From assembly GCA_021202015.1 (NCBI GenBank), contig JAJQDV010000042.1:53389-117388 (forward strand): 64,000 nt of DNA, read 5' to 3'. This DNA comes from Clostridiales bacterium (GTDB taxonomy: Bacteria; Bacillota; Clostridia; Lachnospirales; Lachnospiraceae). The translations under genes were made by a program, and so were the position numbers. The notes under the pieces were generated by a model that worked only from the letters and a program-made list of their open reading frames with translations, did not search any database and had not been told where the DNA came from. This document shows, piece after piece, positions 43,747-55,200 of the stretch. How positions within the stretch are numbered: the stretch's first letter is position 1; the number at the start of each line of letters is the position of its first letter.

Positions 43747-46374
43747 ATGAGGATTTTTTTCGGAAATGATACGAAAGCACGCAGTCTGTGTAAAAAGCTC
43801 ACCTGTTTTTTCCTGATGTTTCTTTTGTCGTTTTTCACTTTTTCACGAAGCCTGACGGTGACGGACGCCGCGAACAAACCGACGACGTCGCGCGCGATCG
43901 CCATTGTTTTTGACAATTCCGGCTCCATGTATCAGAAGACGGCCTGGTGCCGTGCCATCTACGCGATGGAGGTGTTCGCCTCCATGGCGAATGATGGCGA
44001 CACGATCAGCATATATCCGATGCATGAGATCACGGCGGGCGGGACGAGTTACACCAGCAGTTCCCCGCTGACGGTGTCGGGCGGCGGAGATGTCTCGGTG
44101 ATCCGGGATATCTATACGCTGAAGTCTCAGGATACGCCGATCGAAACCATCGACGACGCCTACAGCGATCTGATGACGACGGACGCCGACGAGAAATGGC
44201 TGGTCGTTCTGACAGACGGCGCGCAGTTTTATGAAAATGGGACGGAGATGAGCGTCGCGGAGACGGAGGCGGCTTTAAGCTCCAGGCTCAGCCAGTATAA
44301 TAATGATGTGAATCTGATGTATCTGGGCATCAAAGTCGACGCTTCTGTGGCGAATCCCACGGTGGAGGGAACCTGCCAGAGCGATGTGGAGATCGCGTCG
44401 GATTCCTCGGAGATCCTGACAAAGCTGACGTCCATGTGCAATATGATCTACGGCAGGGATGAGCTTTCGGTCAGCGGGAGCGAGGTCACGTTCGACCTGT
44501 CCATGACGAAGCTGGTACTCTTTGTTCAGGGAAGCGACATCAATGATCTGAAGCTGGTCGATTCCGGCGGGAACGAGGTGGGGACTCCGTCCGCCTCCTA
44601 TTCGCCGTCTTACAGCACATCCGGGGGGACCGGGAGCGCGGCCTCTTCCACGTATTACAGCAATATGGATTATGACACCAGCCTGAGCGGGGAGATCGTG
44701 ACATATGAAAATATCCCGGCCGGTACCTATACGCTGCAGTACAGCGGTTCCGCCAGCAGCGTGGGCGTGTATTATGAACCGAATGTCAGCATCGCCGCTT
44801 ATTTTATCAATGACGAGGGCGTCAATGTCTCGGAGCTCGATGCCACCCAGGTGGTGAACGGTACCTATACGATGCAGTACGGGCTTGTGGATGAGGACGG
44901 CAATTTTACGGAGTCTGAGCTTCTGGGGGACCGGGAGTTTACCATTACATATACCATCAACGGGGAATCCCATACGGAGACCACGACGTCGAACGGCTCC
45001 ATCCCGATCGAACTGAACGTGGGCGATGAGGTGGACGCGACGGTGGAGGCCACTTATCTGAGCGGCTACCGTGTTTCCACCGAGGATGATCCCGACTGGC
45101 CGTTCCCGATCAATGTCGTATCTTTTATTCCTGATTCGAATGATCTGCAGGGCACGATCACGGGCGGAGCGGACAGCTATACGCTGCCCGAACTGGAGGA
45201 GCAGGGCGTATACAATGTCGCGCTCACCTATCAGGGGCAGGCTCTGACAGGTGAGGAGCTGTCCCGGGTGACACTGGATGTCACCTTTGACAAGGAGGGG
45301 GCGCCGTCTTATACGACCGCGGTTTCCGACGACGGCAGTTCCATTGTTTTGTCCTTAAAGTATCCGGACGGCGACGCGTCGCAGGTGGTGCAGCAGGATT
45401 ACGTGATGACGGTGTCCGCTTCCTATGTGGAGGAGCACGACGCGATGGTTACCAACGTGATCGGTACGGCGGATGTGAATATCTCCGAGTACAGCAGCGA
45501 GCTTGCGGCTGAGATTGACGGGGAGTCCTATTATGTGATCGGTCAGCTCGCGGACGCGGATCCGATCACAGTGAAGGTGACGCGGAACGGGGAAGATCTG
45601 ACCGCTGAAGAGATGGAGGCGGCAGACCTGAAAGTGGACGCGGGCGGCCTGGATTACACGGTAGAGAAGGATGCGGAGAATTCGCAGTTCCTTATCTATC
45701 TGAACGCGGATTCCTCTGACGCCGGCAGATATAAACTCAGTGTCACGGCCGTCTCCCAGGATGATTTCGGCAATGAGATCACGGCGGATGACAGTCTGAA
45801 GACGGAGCTTCAGAATTACCCGCGCTGGCTGCGCTGGCTGATCATTGCGGTGATCCTGGCGGCGATCATTGCGGTTATTCTGATCATCATGAACCAGAAG
45901 GTTCTGCCGAAGAAGATCCGGGTGGTGGAGACGACATTTTCCGTCGGCGGTAAGAAGGTAGACGATGATGCTTATGTGGTGGACTATGTGGGCGGGAAAA
46001 AGAAAAGCCGTATGGTGATCAAGTCGCCTGATTTTAACGGAAAAAACTGCTCCATGTCCCTTCAGCTGGAGGCGGTGGACCCGCGCAGGACAAAGAGCAG
46101 CTCCAGGAGGATCCGGGTGACCGGCATTCCGATAGTTTACCCGCCGCAGTCGATCACCAGCTATGAACTGGGCAGCTCCGCCTCCTTTAAGAGGAGCAGG
46201 CGGACGAACGAGTTTGTCCGGGCGGACGGAGGCGACGAGGAGGGCGCGCCTTTTTCCGCAGAGATCAGCAGCGGATGGGATTGCATGATCACCGGCACGG
46301 TGATGACGCCTTCCGGAAGCAGCGGCGTGAAGAAATCAAAAATGAAGTTTATCGCCAGGATAGAGTATCGATAG
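43747..46374 (+). CDS. Membrane-anchored VWA-domain protein
   Basis: An 875-residue protein. After a signal/anchor sequence (FFLMFLLSFFTFSRSL) comes a von Willebrand A domain with the MIDAS motif DNSGSM (Asp56, Ser58, Ser60) and a Thr/Asp partner in VVLTDGAQF. Beta-rich Ig-like regions run from about 240 to 690. A membrane helix (WLRWLIIAVILAAIIAVILI, about 692-715) leads to a cytosolic tail of about 155 residues with SVGGKKVDDDAYVVDYVGG. The metal site should bind a ligand or partner outside the cell, and the inner tail could pass a signal. It is first in a cluster with a tubulin-like gene 82 bp downstream. Confidence 0.85.
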   Translation: MRIFFGNDTKARSLCKKLTCFFLMFLLSFFTFSRSLTVTDAANKPTTSRAIAIVFDNSGSMYQKTAWCRAIYAMEVFASMANDGDTISIYPMHEITAGGTSYTSSSPLTVSGGGDVSVIRDIYTLKSQDTPIETIDDAYSDLMTTDADEKWLVVLTDGAQFYENGTEMSVAETEAALSSRLSQYNNDVNLMYLGIKVDASVANPTVEGTCQSDVEIASDSSEILTKLTSMCNMIYGRDELSVSGSEVTFDLSMTKLVLFVQGSDINDLKLVDSGGNEVGTPSASYSPSYSTSGGTGSAASSTYYSNMDYDTSLSGEIVTYENIPAGTYTLQYSGSASSVGVYYEPNVSIAAYFINDEGVNVSELDATQVVNGTYTMQYGLVDEDGNFTESELLGDREFTITYTINGESHTETTTSNGSIPIELNVGDEVDATVEATYLSGYRVSTEDDPDWPFPINVVSFIPDSNDLQGTITGGADSYTLPELEEQGVYNVALTYQGQALTGEELSRVTLDVTFDKEGAPSYTTAVSDDGSSIVLSLKYPDGDASQVVQQDYVMTVSASYVEEHDAMVTNVIGTADVNISEYSSELAAEIDGESYYVIGQLADADPITVKVTRNGEDLTAEEMEAADLKVDAGGLDYTVEKDAENSQFLIYLNADSSDAGRYKLSVTAVSQDDFGNEITADDSLKTELQNYPRWLRWLIIAVILAAIIAVILIIMNQKVLPKKIRVVETTFSVGGKKVDDDAYVVDYVGGKKKSRMVIKSPDFNGKNCSMSLQLEAVDPRRTKSSSRRIRVTGIPIVYPPQSITSYELGSSASFKRSRRTNEFVRADGGDEEGAPFSAEISSGWDCMITGTVMTPSGSSGVKKSKMKFIARIEYR

Positions 46375-46456
46375 GAAAAGGATATTGAATGGGGAACAAT
46401 GTTTCCCTGTAAGATAAATAAGTAAATAAATTAAGCTGAATACAGGAGGAGGAAGT

Positions 46457-49400
46457 ATGAAGAAAGAAAACATCAAACCCAATGAAGTCGGCGCACCCAC
46501 GATTTTTATCGGCGTCGGAGGAACCGGATCCGAGATCGTGAAACGCGTGGCGGAGATGTGTCACCCGAAGGAGAAGGAGAACATCAATTTTGTCTGCCTG
46601 GATACGAATGTGAACGACCTGCTTTCCGTGCAGAAAAGCAAGGCGCATATCTACTATGTTCAGACATCGAACACGCAGACCGTCGGCGATTATCTGGATT
46701 ATGATGTGGATGCCAGAAGGAACTGGTTCCCGAAAAATTCGGTCATGTATGACAAGACGGTCTCCGAGGGAGCCGGCCAGGTGCGGGCAATCTCCAGGCT
46801 GGCATTCAATGCCACTGTCAAAACCGGGCAGATCAATCCTCTGTATGAAGCGATCGATGATCTTTTCCGCAAGAACGGACAGGATATGAAGCAGGCGCTG
46901 CGTGTCGTGATCGCGTCCACGGCTTCCGGCGGAACCGGATCCGGTATTATTCTTCCGCTCAGCATGTTTGTACGTGATTATGTGAAGAATAAATATCCGA
47001 ATACGTCCCTGATCGTCCGCTCGCTGATCATGCTGCCGGAGACACTGGACAGCGTGATCAGTTCCACACAGGAGAGGGAGAGCCAGAGAAGGAACGCCTA
47101 CGCGACCATTAAGGAGATCAACGCCTTTATGATGAAGGGCTCCGGTTTCTTTGAAATTGATGAGGATCTGAAGAGATACGGCGATCTGCATATGGATTAT
47201 ACCATGCCCGGCGGAGGGACCAAATCACTGGCGCTGCTTCCCATGGATTTCTGTTTCCTGATGGATGGGCAGGACGCCGAGGATTCGACCATGATCAGCC
47301 TGACCCAGTACAAGAAGCAGGCGGCGCAGGCGCTGTATGAGCAGAATATCGGCCCCATGCAGAGAAAGGCATTTTCCGTGGAGGATAATATCATCAAGGA
47401 AATGTCCAATCCCGGGAATGTGGGCCGGAACCGTTTCGGCGGGATTGGTTCCAGCGTGCTCCGTTATCCCTATGAGGAGCTGGCGGACTATGTGGCTTAC
47501 GGCTGGGCGCTGGATAATATCGGCGGAGAGCAGGATGCGGGCAAGTGGGGCCGTTATGACAAAGCCTATGAGGTGAAGATTGCCGAGGCGAGAAAGAAAG
47601 GTCTCCCGGCTTCCGAGTCTCCGAAACTGAGCGAGGTGTATGTGGACGTTCTGGACGCCGCTTCGGATCCTTTTTCCAAGGACATTCGTTCAAAGTTCCT
47701 GACCGATGCCGCGGAGAAGGTGGACTCCTTCTTTGAGGAACTGCAGACTCATATGCATGAGAGGGTATCGGAAAATGCGATGATCGAGACTGCCGCGGCT
47801 GCCGCAAACGCGCTGAAGGCTCCTATCGATTATAAGGCGGACGGACATAAAAAGGGCAAGGCCAGGGAGAATCTCGCAAAGCTGCAGAATTATGAAAGTA
47901 TGGTGAGACTCTGCGCGCCGAGGAGCGCTGAGAGTGAGGCTGACGCGATCTTTGACAACGAGACAAAGACCATCAACGAAAAACGGCCGTACACGATCGA
48001 GGCTCTTTTAAAGAATACCTATGACGAGATTGCGCATCCGGTAGCTGCCAGATATGTGCTTTATCTGGCAAGGGATGAGTTTGAAAAACGTGTGGAGGAT
48101 GCGCAGGAGGATCTGAATATCTGCGGGAAACGTCTGGCAGACTACTCGCCGGAGGCAAATGACCAAGGCAAGTTCGACGCGAAGTTTACGCGCAAGAAAA
48201 AGGAATCGAATATTGAGGAGCTCTGCGATGCGGAGAAAAACGGGGATGAGAAGCCGAACCTGCTGGAGAAATTCGGCGGATATGACAAGATTTATTCCAG
48301 ACTGAATGAGCATTTCCCCGCGTACTTCAAGCTGATCAAACAGTATTGCGAGCTGACCGCGGAACTGGCAGCCTACAAGAAGGGATACAGCTTCCTGGCA
48401 GAAGTCTGCGAGATGTATGAGAGGTTCTTTGCCAGTTTTAAGGATAAGGTGTCCGCACTCGTCCGAAGGAGAGATGATCTGGTGGATGAGGTGAAGTTCA
48501 TCAAGGGGGATTCGGTTCTTAATATTTGTTCCGATCAGGCGGTCATGGATGAACTCTGCCGCGCTACCTCCAGGCAGAGCGCGGACGGCGCAATGCTGGA
48601 TGATGAACTGAACGGTGCAATCTATGACGCGGTGAAAGCCAATGTCGCATTTGAGCGGGAGATCCGTTATGCCGATGTTGTCGAAGAGGATAAGAGAATC
48701 GATATTTTTGACGATATTGTTCTTGGATACTTTAAAAAGAGCGTTCGTGAACAGTGCACGAATCTCGATGTCAATATTGTGGAGGCCATGGCGCTGGAGC
48801 ACAGGCTTCAGGCCCGTCTCAGGATCCGGGAAGAGCAGGGAGAGGATAAACAGGTCGTCGACCATGTTTCGAGCGAGGACAGCCTGCGCCATATAAAGAG
48901 CCTTCTGGCGACCGGTGAGCATCTTGCGGCTCCGGGTATCCAGCGAATCCGCAACGAGGAGCCCAGAGAGGTAAAATGCGTGGCATACAACCGCAGTCTG
49001 GACGCGATGCGCAACTATCGCATGAGCGAGATGTTTGGAAAGGGTGTTGGCGCGGAGGGCTGCGATACGATCAGCAAATATGAGATGCATTTCTTTATTG
49101 CCATGTATAACCTGACTCCGGATAAGCTCAATAAGTTTGCTTCTCCGGCCGTGACGGAGACCCGCATGAAGAATGCCGGCCTGTACCACAACGCGTACAT
49201 GTCTTACGCGAAGTATCTGGGACCGGATTCCACGAAGAATATGATGATTTCCACACACATCGACAAGAGATGGGATTCCATCGCCTTTATGCCGGAGATG
49301 GATTTCGGTTTTATGAAGGATCAGATGATGAGGATTCATCAGTCCCTGATCTACGCGCTGCTCTACGGCTCTATCCGTCTGCGGAATCTGTCCAGCGCAG

Positions 49401-50023
49401 CAGGCGGCAAGGAGGTCTTCCGCTATGAGAATTCCGAAGAGCGCACGCAGGATCTGATCGTCTCCAACGGAACGCTCTGCGATGAGTTTTATGAAATACT
49501 TGACGCACTGTACATAGACGCCTCCGTAGTGGAGGATATCGGAGTGATCTGCAGAAATAAAAAAGCAAGGGATCAGGTCCGCAATTCCAATTACGAGTCC
49601 ACGCTGTTTGCGCTCGCCGTAAAGGATTTCAAACCGAAAACCTTCCATGACGGAGAGTGCGGCAGTCCGGGCAGTCTGTTTGAGATTCCGCTGATGTATT
49701 ATAACACGCTTCCCAACAGCCGCCGCTTTACCGGCGAGATCTCCGGCCTGGTGGAGGCGGTGATCCGGACGTTCGAGGATGAACTGAACAGCACGGAGAG
49801 CGGCGACGACGCGCCGTTCCTGCTTTGCGATATTCTTCGGGAACAGTTTGAACTGCTGATGAAGAATTATGAGAAATATGAGAGGCTGAACAAGGGAAAG
49901 GCGGCGTCCGATAATATGGTCATCGACACGATCTTCCGCAAGGTGCGTCACGTGATCGGAGAGACGCCGGAGCCGGATGATTATAATAATCTGCTGGACG
50001 AAATGAAAGCACTGATTAAATAA
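46457..50023 (+). CDS. Tubulin-like (Tubulin_2-type) GTPase, large
   Basis: A 1188-residue cytoplasmic protein. It opens with FIGVGGTGSEIVKR (17-30), the first nucleotide loop, and has the tubulin/FtsZ-type signature ASTASGGTGSGI (about 153-164), with GGTGSG at 158-163. This is the pattern of the Tubulin_2 family (PF13809). The remaining ~900 residues are mostly helical with charged stretches (EAKKKG, DEAEKNGDEKPN) and no motif I recognise. GTP-driven assembly into filaments is expected, but not shown. The gene sits between a VWA receptor-like gene and a membrane protein gene with gaps of 82 and 78 bp, suggesting one machine. AGGAGGAGG lies before the ATG. Confidence 0.83.
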   Translation: MKKENIKPNEVGAPTIFIGVGGTGSEIVKRVAEMCHPKEKENINFVCLDTNVNDLLSVQKSKAHIYYVQTSNTQTVGDYLDYDVDARRNWFPKNSVMYDKTVSEGAGQVRAISRLAFNATVKTGQINPLYEAIDDLFRKNGQDMKQALRVVIASTASGGTGSGIILPLSMFVRDYVKNKYPNTSLIVRSLIMLPETLDSVISSTQERESQRRNAYATIKEINAFMMKGSGFFEIDEDLKRYGDLHMDYTMPGGGTKSLALLPMDFCFLMDGQDAEDSTMISLTQYKKQAAQALYEQNIGPMQRKAFSVEDNIIKEMSNPGNVGRNRFGGIGSSVLRYPYEELADYVAYGWALDNIGGEQDAGKWGRYDKAYEVKIAEARKKGLPASESPKLSEVYVDVLDAASDPFSKDIRSKFLTDAAEKVDSFFEELQTHMHERVSENAMIETAAAAANALKAPIDYKADGHKKGKARENLAKLQNYESMVRLCAPRSAESEADAIFDNETKTINEKRPYTIEALLKNTYDEIAHPVAARYVLYLARDEFEKRVEDAQEDLNICGKRLADYSPEANDQGKFDAKFTRKKKESNIEELCDAEKNGDEKPNLLEKFGGYDKIYSRLNEHFPAYFKLIKQYCELTAELAAYKKGYSFLAEVCEMYERFFASFKDKVSALVRRRDDLVDEVKFIKGDSVLNICSDQAVMDELCRATSRQSADGAMLDDELNGAIYDAVKANVAFEREIRYADVVEEDKRIDIFDDIVLGYFKKSVREQCTNLDVNIVEAMALEHRLQARLRIREEQGEDKQVVDHVSSEDSLRHIKSLLATGEHLAAPGIQRIRNEEPREVKCVAYNRSLDAMRNYRMSEMFGKGVGAEGCDTISKYEMHFFIAMYNLTPDKLNKFASPAVTETRMKNAGLYHNAYMSYAKYLGPDSTKNMMISTHIDKRWDSIAFMPEMDFGFMKDQMMRIHQSLIYALLYGSIRLRNLSSAAGGKEVFRYENSEERTQDLIVSNGTLCDEFYEILDALYIDASVVEDIGVICRNKKARDQVRNSNYESTLFALAVKDFKPKTFHDGECGSPGSLFEIPLMYYNTLPNSRRFTGEISGLVEAVIRTFEDELNSTESGDDAPFLLCDILREQFELLMKNYEKYERLNKGKAASDNMVIDTIFRKVRHVIGETPEPDDYNNLLDEMKALIK

Positions 50024-50101
50024 CCGGGTGAATCATGTACTCCGGAAGGGGCTTTTGTGCCTGATTCTGAGAGTACATCTTAGCGGAATGGAGGTGTGCA
50101 G

Positions 50102-52243
50102 TTGTATACTGTCATTATTGCAGAACAGGAACATATTGACAATATCCGTGAATATCGTCTGTTTTTAGAGCCATTCATGAAGAAAACCCGGTTTGCTTTC
50201 TGCCCGTGGAAGCCGGAGGAGAGAGATTCCCTGAAGGAGTCCGTTCCGGATCTGGAGCGCGTGGTTGCGCAGAAGGAAGAATGGAGAGCGATCATCCTAT
50301 GTGATGAGAGAGGACTGAAGAAAAAGAATCCGTTTAATATTGTGGAGTATCAGACGCCCGAGTGGGACGAAAACGGCGGTGAGTCCATGGAGGATTTTTA
50401 CGCCGGAAGGCTTGAGATGCGCAAGGAGGCCTACAGGCAGGCGTCACAGGAGCCGCTGGTAAGACTGGCGACAAGACTCTGCGAGGATCCGGTCGTGAGA
50501 AAACGGGGAGAGGGCGACGAGGACGCTTCCTCCGTGGAAATGCGGCGGGAGGTCGAGGCGGACATCCGGCGGAATAACGAAAAGCTTGATGCGGCCCCCG
50601 CCGGCCGTGCCGCTGCAAAACCCGGGAAAAAGGCACTGATCCGCGGATCCTTCAGCTACAGGGAAACGGTAGATTATCTCGAATTCAGGGAATATCGGGA
50701 ATGCGCGCTTTATAAGCAGCAGCTTCGGGATGAGATTCGCGGAGAAGAGCCCCTTTCCCATGCGCTTCCCCGGGAGGTCGTTTGCATCGCGAAGCGCCAT
50801 CACGATGATATGGATTACGCGCTTCGCTGTGTCTGGACGGAGCATGATGAGAGGGAGTACAGCAGGTTTTACGACTGGAATCTGTATTATGACAAGATGC
50901 GGTATCTGGTCTTTGATGTGGATGACAGAAAAAAACAGAATTACAAAAGCGATTACATACGTTTTCTGCTCGGCGTGGTTCTGCTTGCGGGCAACCCGAC
51001 GCCGGGCGGCTGTATGCAGCCGAATCGGGTGTATGAGCTGTGCTGTGAGGCTGACGAGGATCATATGGCGGAGCTGCTCGGAAAATACAATGCCAAACTG
51101 GCGGCGACAAAGTCGGAGATTCAGGTAAAGATCAGCGATATACGTTCCAGGCAGATCCGGAGGCTTACGGATGACGAAGCGGAGCAGATCTTCTGCGCCA
51201 ATATCGCCATACCGATCAGCCTGAGAGATCGGTTTGACCCCGAATCCCTGTATTGCCGGGAGAAATTCGGCCTGGCTTTTGACTGCCCCGTGGATGATGA
51301 GGAAACGGTATGGATGGGCAGTTATCTTAAAAACCGAAAAACCATGAAAAAGCTGGTGAAGCAGCCGGCGAGGGCGATCATGAAGGCGACGGATGACTTT
51401 CGAAAGATGAACGTTCTGACGGAGGACAGAGCCGCTGCCCTGAATGAGTTCCAGGTAGAGGATGTAAAAGAACACATCGACCAGGAGGAGCGGGAAATGG
51501 TGGAGACCTATACCGCGGATCTCTATGATGTCCGTCGCTATTATAAGCGGATGGAGGAGAAACAGCGGAGCGTCCATGATGTCCTGGAGCGCCGTATGCG
51601 CAAAAAGATTACCATTTTATGGGGCGTACTCTGTCTGGCACTTGCTTTTGTCGGGATGATTCCGGTCTTTCTGACAAACCGGACGGGAGAGGGATATGAC
51701 CTGCCGCTTCCGCCGTCATTCCTGCTGGTGATCATCGGACTGGCGACTCTTGCTGCCGCGGGTATGATCTGCCTTTTCGTGCTTCGGGGACAGCTTGTGA
51801 GCAGAGTAAAGGAATATAACACCACCATGTGGTCCATTCTCGGACAGATTGAGAATGACGTGAAACAGCATTCCGTCTATCTGGGACACGCCTGCAATAT
51901 GATGCGGGGGATTTCCGTGCTCTCTTATTTTGAAAAGCATAAGAACGGAGATGCCCATGAGATCAGAATACTGAAAAAACATGTGGCGGATATGGATGAG
52001 CAGCAGGCGATGGTCCGGGATCTGTTCGGGAGATTTCTGAACCGGGACGAGGAGGATCTGCCTGTTTACAGGGAGACGCCGTACGATTATAATTTCAGTC
52101 TTGCAAAGGACTTCTCCTATCCGCTGCCGAAGGCGCCGGAGATGCAGACGCGGATCGAGTTCCTGGAGCGGGGCAATGAGATTGAGATTCCCTACGGGAT
52201 CGTAAGGAGTCTGGAACTGAGAAGGGAGGAGCTGTATGACTGA
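50102..52243 (+). CDS. Membrane protein of the tubulin-like cluster, unrecognised family
   Basis: About 713 residues. The best start is the TTG at 50102, 7 nt after GGAGG; a GTG at 50096 is only 1 nt from it. The N-terminus (YTVIIAEQEHIDNIREYRLF ... WRAIILCDE) looks like an alpha/beta signalling fold. A charged, helical middle follows, then two membrane helices at about 505-565 (ITILWGVLCLALAFVGMIPV and LLVIIGLATLAAAGMICLFV). The last 150 residues are helical and cytosolic. It overlaps the next gene by 8 bp, so both are made together and may form a complex. I do not recognise the family. Confidence 0.8.
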   Translation: MYTVIIAEQEHIDNIREYRLFLEPFMKKTRFAFCPWKPEERDSLKESVPDLERVVAQKEEWRAIILCDERGLKKKNPFNIVEYQTPEWDENGGESMEDFYAGRLEMRKEAYRQASQEPLVRLATRLCEDPVVRKRGEGDEDASSVEMRREVEADIRRNNEKLDAAPAGRAAAKPGKKALIRGSFSYRETVDYLEFREYRECALYKQQLRDEIRGEEPLSHALPREVVCIAKRHHDDMDYALRCVWTEHDEREYSRFYDWNLYYDKMRYLVFDVDDRKKQNYKSDYIRFLLGVVLLAGNPTPGGCMQPNRVYELCCEADEDHMAELLGKYNAKLAATKSEIQVKISDIRSRQIRRLTDDEAEQIFCANIAIPISLRDRFDPESLYCREKFGLAFDCPVDDEETVWMGSYLKNRKTMKKLVKQPARAIMKATDDFRKMNVLTEDRAAALNEFQVEDVKEHIDQEEREMVETYTADLYDVRRYYKRMEEKQRSVHDVLERRMRKKITILWGVLCLALAFVGMIPVFLTNRTGEGYDLPLPPSFLLVIIGLATLAAAGMICLFVLRGQLVSRVKEYNTTMWSILGQIENDVKQHSVYLGHACNMMRGISVLSYFEKHKNGDAHEIRILKKHVADMDEQQAMVRDLFGRFLNRDEEDLPVYRETPYDYNFSLAKDFSYPLPKAPEMQTRIEFLERGNEIEIPYGIVRSLELRREELYD

Positions 52244-55200
52244 AGTGATGAGTGATGTGCTCCAGGGCATGAGGACATTTCTTCCCGTATGTATCGTTTT
52301 TATCGTGGTCTGTCTTCTGGCGATGAAGATCAATCTGAAAAAAGAATATCGAAGCCGGCAGATTCTGATGCCGGTGATCGCGCTGGCCTATGGGATTGCT
52401 GTCGCAGTGATTATTGTCGTCAGCGGGAACGCGGTGCTGTCCCTGATGAACAGGTTCCTGGAACTGCTGCGGACGCTGCATCTGAGTCCCGGAACGCTGG
52501 AGGCTTTTCTGCTGAACGCCGCGAACGGGATGGAAAATGCCATGCTGGCCGGCCTGCTGACAAAACTGGCCGCTATCATTGACAGATTGATAGATTTCAT
52601 CCGGAACCTGAATCCGCTGGTGCTTTTGTACTGGGTGGAGAATTTCGGCTTCCTCGGACTTTTCATGCTCCTGAAGGGGATTCTCATCCGGGTTATGAAG
52701 AAGGTGATGAGCGAGAGCCGTCCCGTGATCGAGATGCTCCAGTCGCCTTTCTATGTCAGATATGAGGACTCGAATCTGAGTTATCTTCGCAAAAACTGCT
52801 GTCAGGCAAGGACCTTTTTAAAGGTACTTCATTTCACCGCTGTTTTCGGGTTGTCCCTGCTGGCGCTTTTGTCGTGCGGGCTCTGCCGCGCGGATGTGCT
52901 GCAGCAGCCGTTGTCGCCCGTCGTCGCCATCATTCTGATCGGCGAGGTTGCTTATATTCTGGGTGGCCGTACGAAACAGGAGGCCGGGGAGGATCTGGAG
53001 GGCGAGGACGAGAGAGCCCGTCATCAGGTCAGCTATTTCCTGATGAAGGAGGTGCTTCGAAAGCTTTTCCCGGATAAGCTTGGCGCGGAGAGCACCACGG
53101 TCAACAACGGGCTGGTCAATTTCAGGACCAACCGTGAGGTGCTCGGCGAACTGGAGGATGATGATTCGGCCATGATCGAGATCTACGGCCATTTTCTCGC
53201 CCACAGGCATGCCATGGGGATGAAGCTGGATCACAAATATGTGAGCGCCGGGAAGGAGATGCTGGAGGGGAAGAGCATTCTTTTTAACAATCCGTTTTAC
53301 TATGACCTGATCCCGTATCTTTCTTATCCGATGAACCGTACGCTGCTGAAGCATAAAAAGGTTCTGATTGTTCTGGGACGCCACGGCAATGAAAAAGAGA
53401 TAGAGGCGTGGTGCCGGGAGGGCCTGAACACGGTGAATAATACGCCGACGCTGTGGCGGGTCGGTGTGATGGACAGAGAATATCTGAACGACGATGAGCG
53501 ACCGGACGTCGGGATCCTGACCCGGTCGATGGTACATGATATCCGGCTGCATGAAGCCAACGCGGAATTTCTGGCGGAGGTGGGGATGATGATCCTGATC
53601 GAGCCGTCACGCCTGCTGGCGACGGCGCAGATCGGGCTGAATTCCCTGGTTCGCTGCTGCAGTACCGGTGACCGAAAGCCGGTATTCTGCTCTATTGACA
53701 AGAACTGTGACGGGCTGTTGGATGCCCTTTCCCATGTCCTGATGGTGAGTCTGACGGAGGTTTCCGCGACTGATCACCATCAGGGGATATCTTCCTATAT
53801 GTGCTGGGACGCGGACAGCGATCATCTGCAGCATCGGATGCTTCCGAACCTGTCGAGATATCTCGGCTTCGGCACGGAACTGTCTGTTTCTGCATTGAAA
53901 AATCAGATCAGCGAGACGTTCTGGTACGGCGGAGAGGCTTTCCCGGTGACAGATGTGGGATGGATCGCGGGGCAGTATTATTATGACCTCCTGGAGTACG
54001 CGTCGCTTCCCACCGAGCAGGAGACGCTGAAGGCGAAGTTCCATGTAAGTCCGGAAATGTGGGGCGCCAGGAAGCAGGAGATTCAGTATATGACGGTCGA
54101 GGACGAGTCCTTCAATGTCTTCGAGATGAAGCGGGATTTTTCCACGCGCACCACGCGGGAGGGATTTATCAACATCCTTTCTCCGGAATATCTGATGAAG
54201 GACTATATGACCGCGAATAACAGTATCTTCAGCGCGGATCCGAAAGCGATCCCCTATGTCGTCGCGGATTACGCGCACACGGCGCGCAATGTGGTGCTCC
54301 GTCTGTGCCTGCGCATGGCGGTGGGGATGGTCTGGGAATCAGAGCTTCGGCAGGAGCTTCAGCTGATCGACGCGCCGGTGATCGATCTTTCGGCGAGCCT
54401 GTGGCACGAGATCCGCAGAACCCGGGCGTTCGGAAGCGGATGTGAAGGAGATCTGCTGACCTGTACGGATCAGGGGATTGAGTACATTTTCAGTGAGAGC
54501 GTCATACGGACGAAGAGAAAATACAATATACATACCGGAAAAATGGAATCCTGTTTTTATCTGGAGGATCCGGTGTTCATCCGCCTGTATGTGGACACGC
54601 TGAAAAATGTAGAGTACGTGGCGGAGGATGAGCAGGGAGAGGATCAGTATCTCGGCAGCGAGGTTCTGGGTCAGATCTATCAGCGGCATCTGCCGGGGCA
54701 GTTCTTTACCATTGCCGGAAAGTATTATGAGATGCTCCGCGTCAATACGGCCGGAAAGGTGATCCTGCGGCGTGCCGCCGATCATATCACGGGACGCGAG
54801 TGTTACCGTCAGATCCGCATGTATCATCTGGAAAATGTCAGAGAATCACAGCAGATGGGTGATGTGCGAAAGAGGGACGGTCTCCAGATCATAATCTGCT
54901 ATGCGGATATCGCCGTAGAGACGCCGGCTTACTGGAAAATGGACCGGTACAATGATTTCCGGACGGCCAGACGTGTGGATGTCAACGGTATCCCGGAGAG
55001 GATTTACTATAATAAACGGCTTCTGAAGATCGGTTTTGAAAACGGCACGCATCCGGTGACGCCGGAGATCTGCCGCACGCTGACCGTGCTGATGAATGAA
55101 ATCTTCGTGACACTGTTCGCGGAAAACCAGGGTTTTATAGCCGCGATTATGCCCGGAGAGCAGGAGATTCCCATTACCTGTCAGGTGGAGGGCTGTCCGG

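Noticed and set aside
48008..49951. A 647-codon open frame on the minus strand
   Set aside because: It mirrors the tubulin-like gene; composition is that of an antisense shadow, and it has no ribosome site or recognisable domain.
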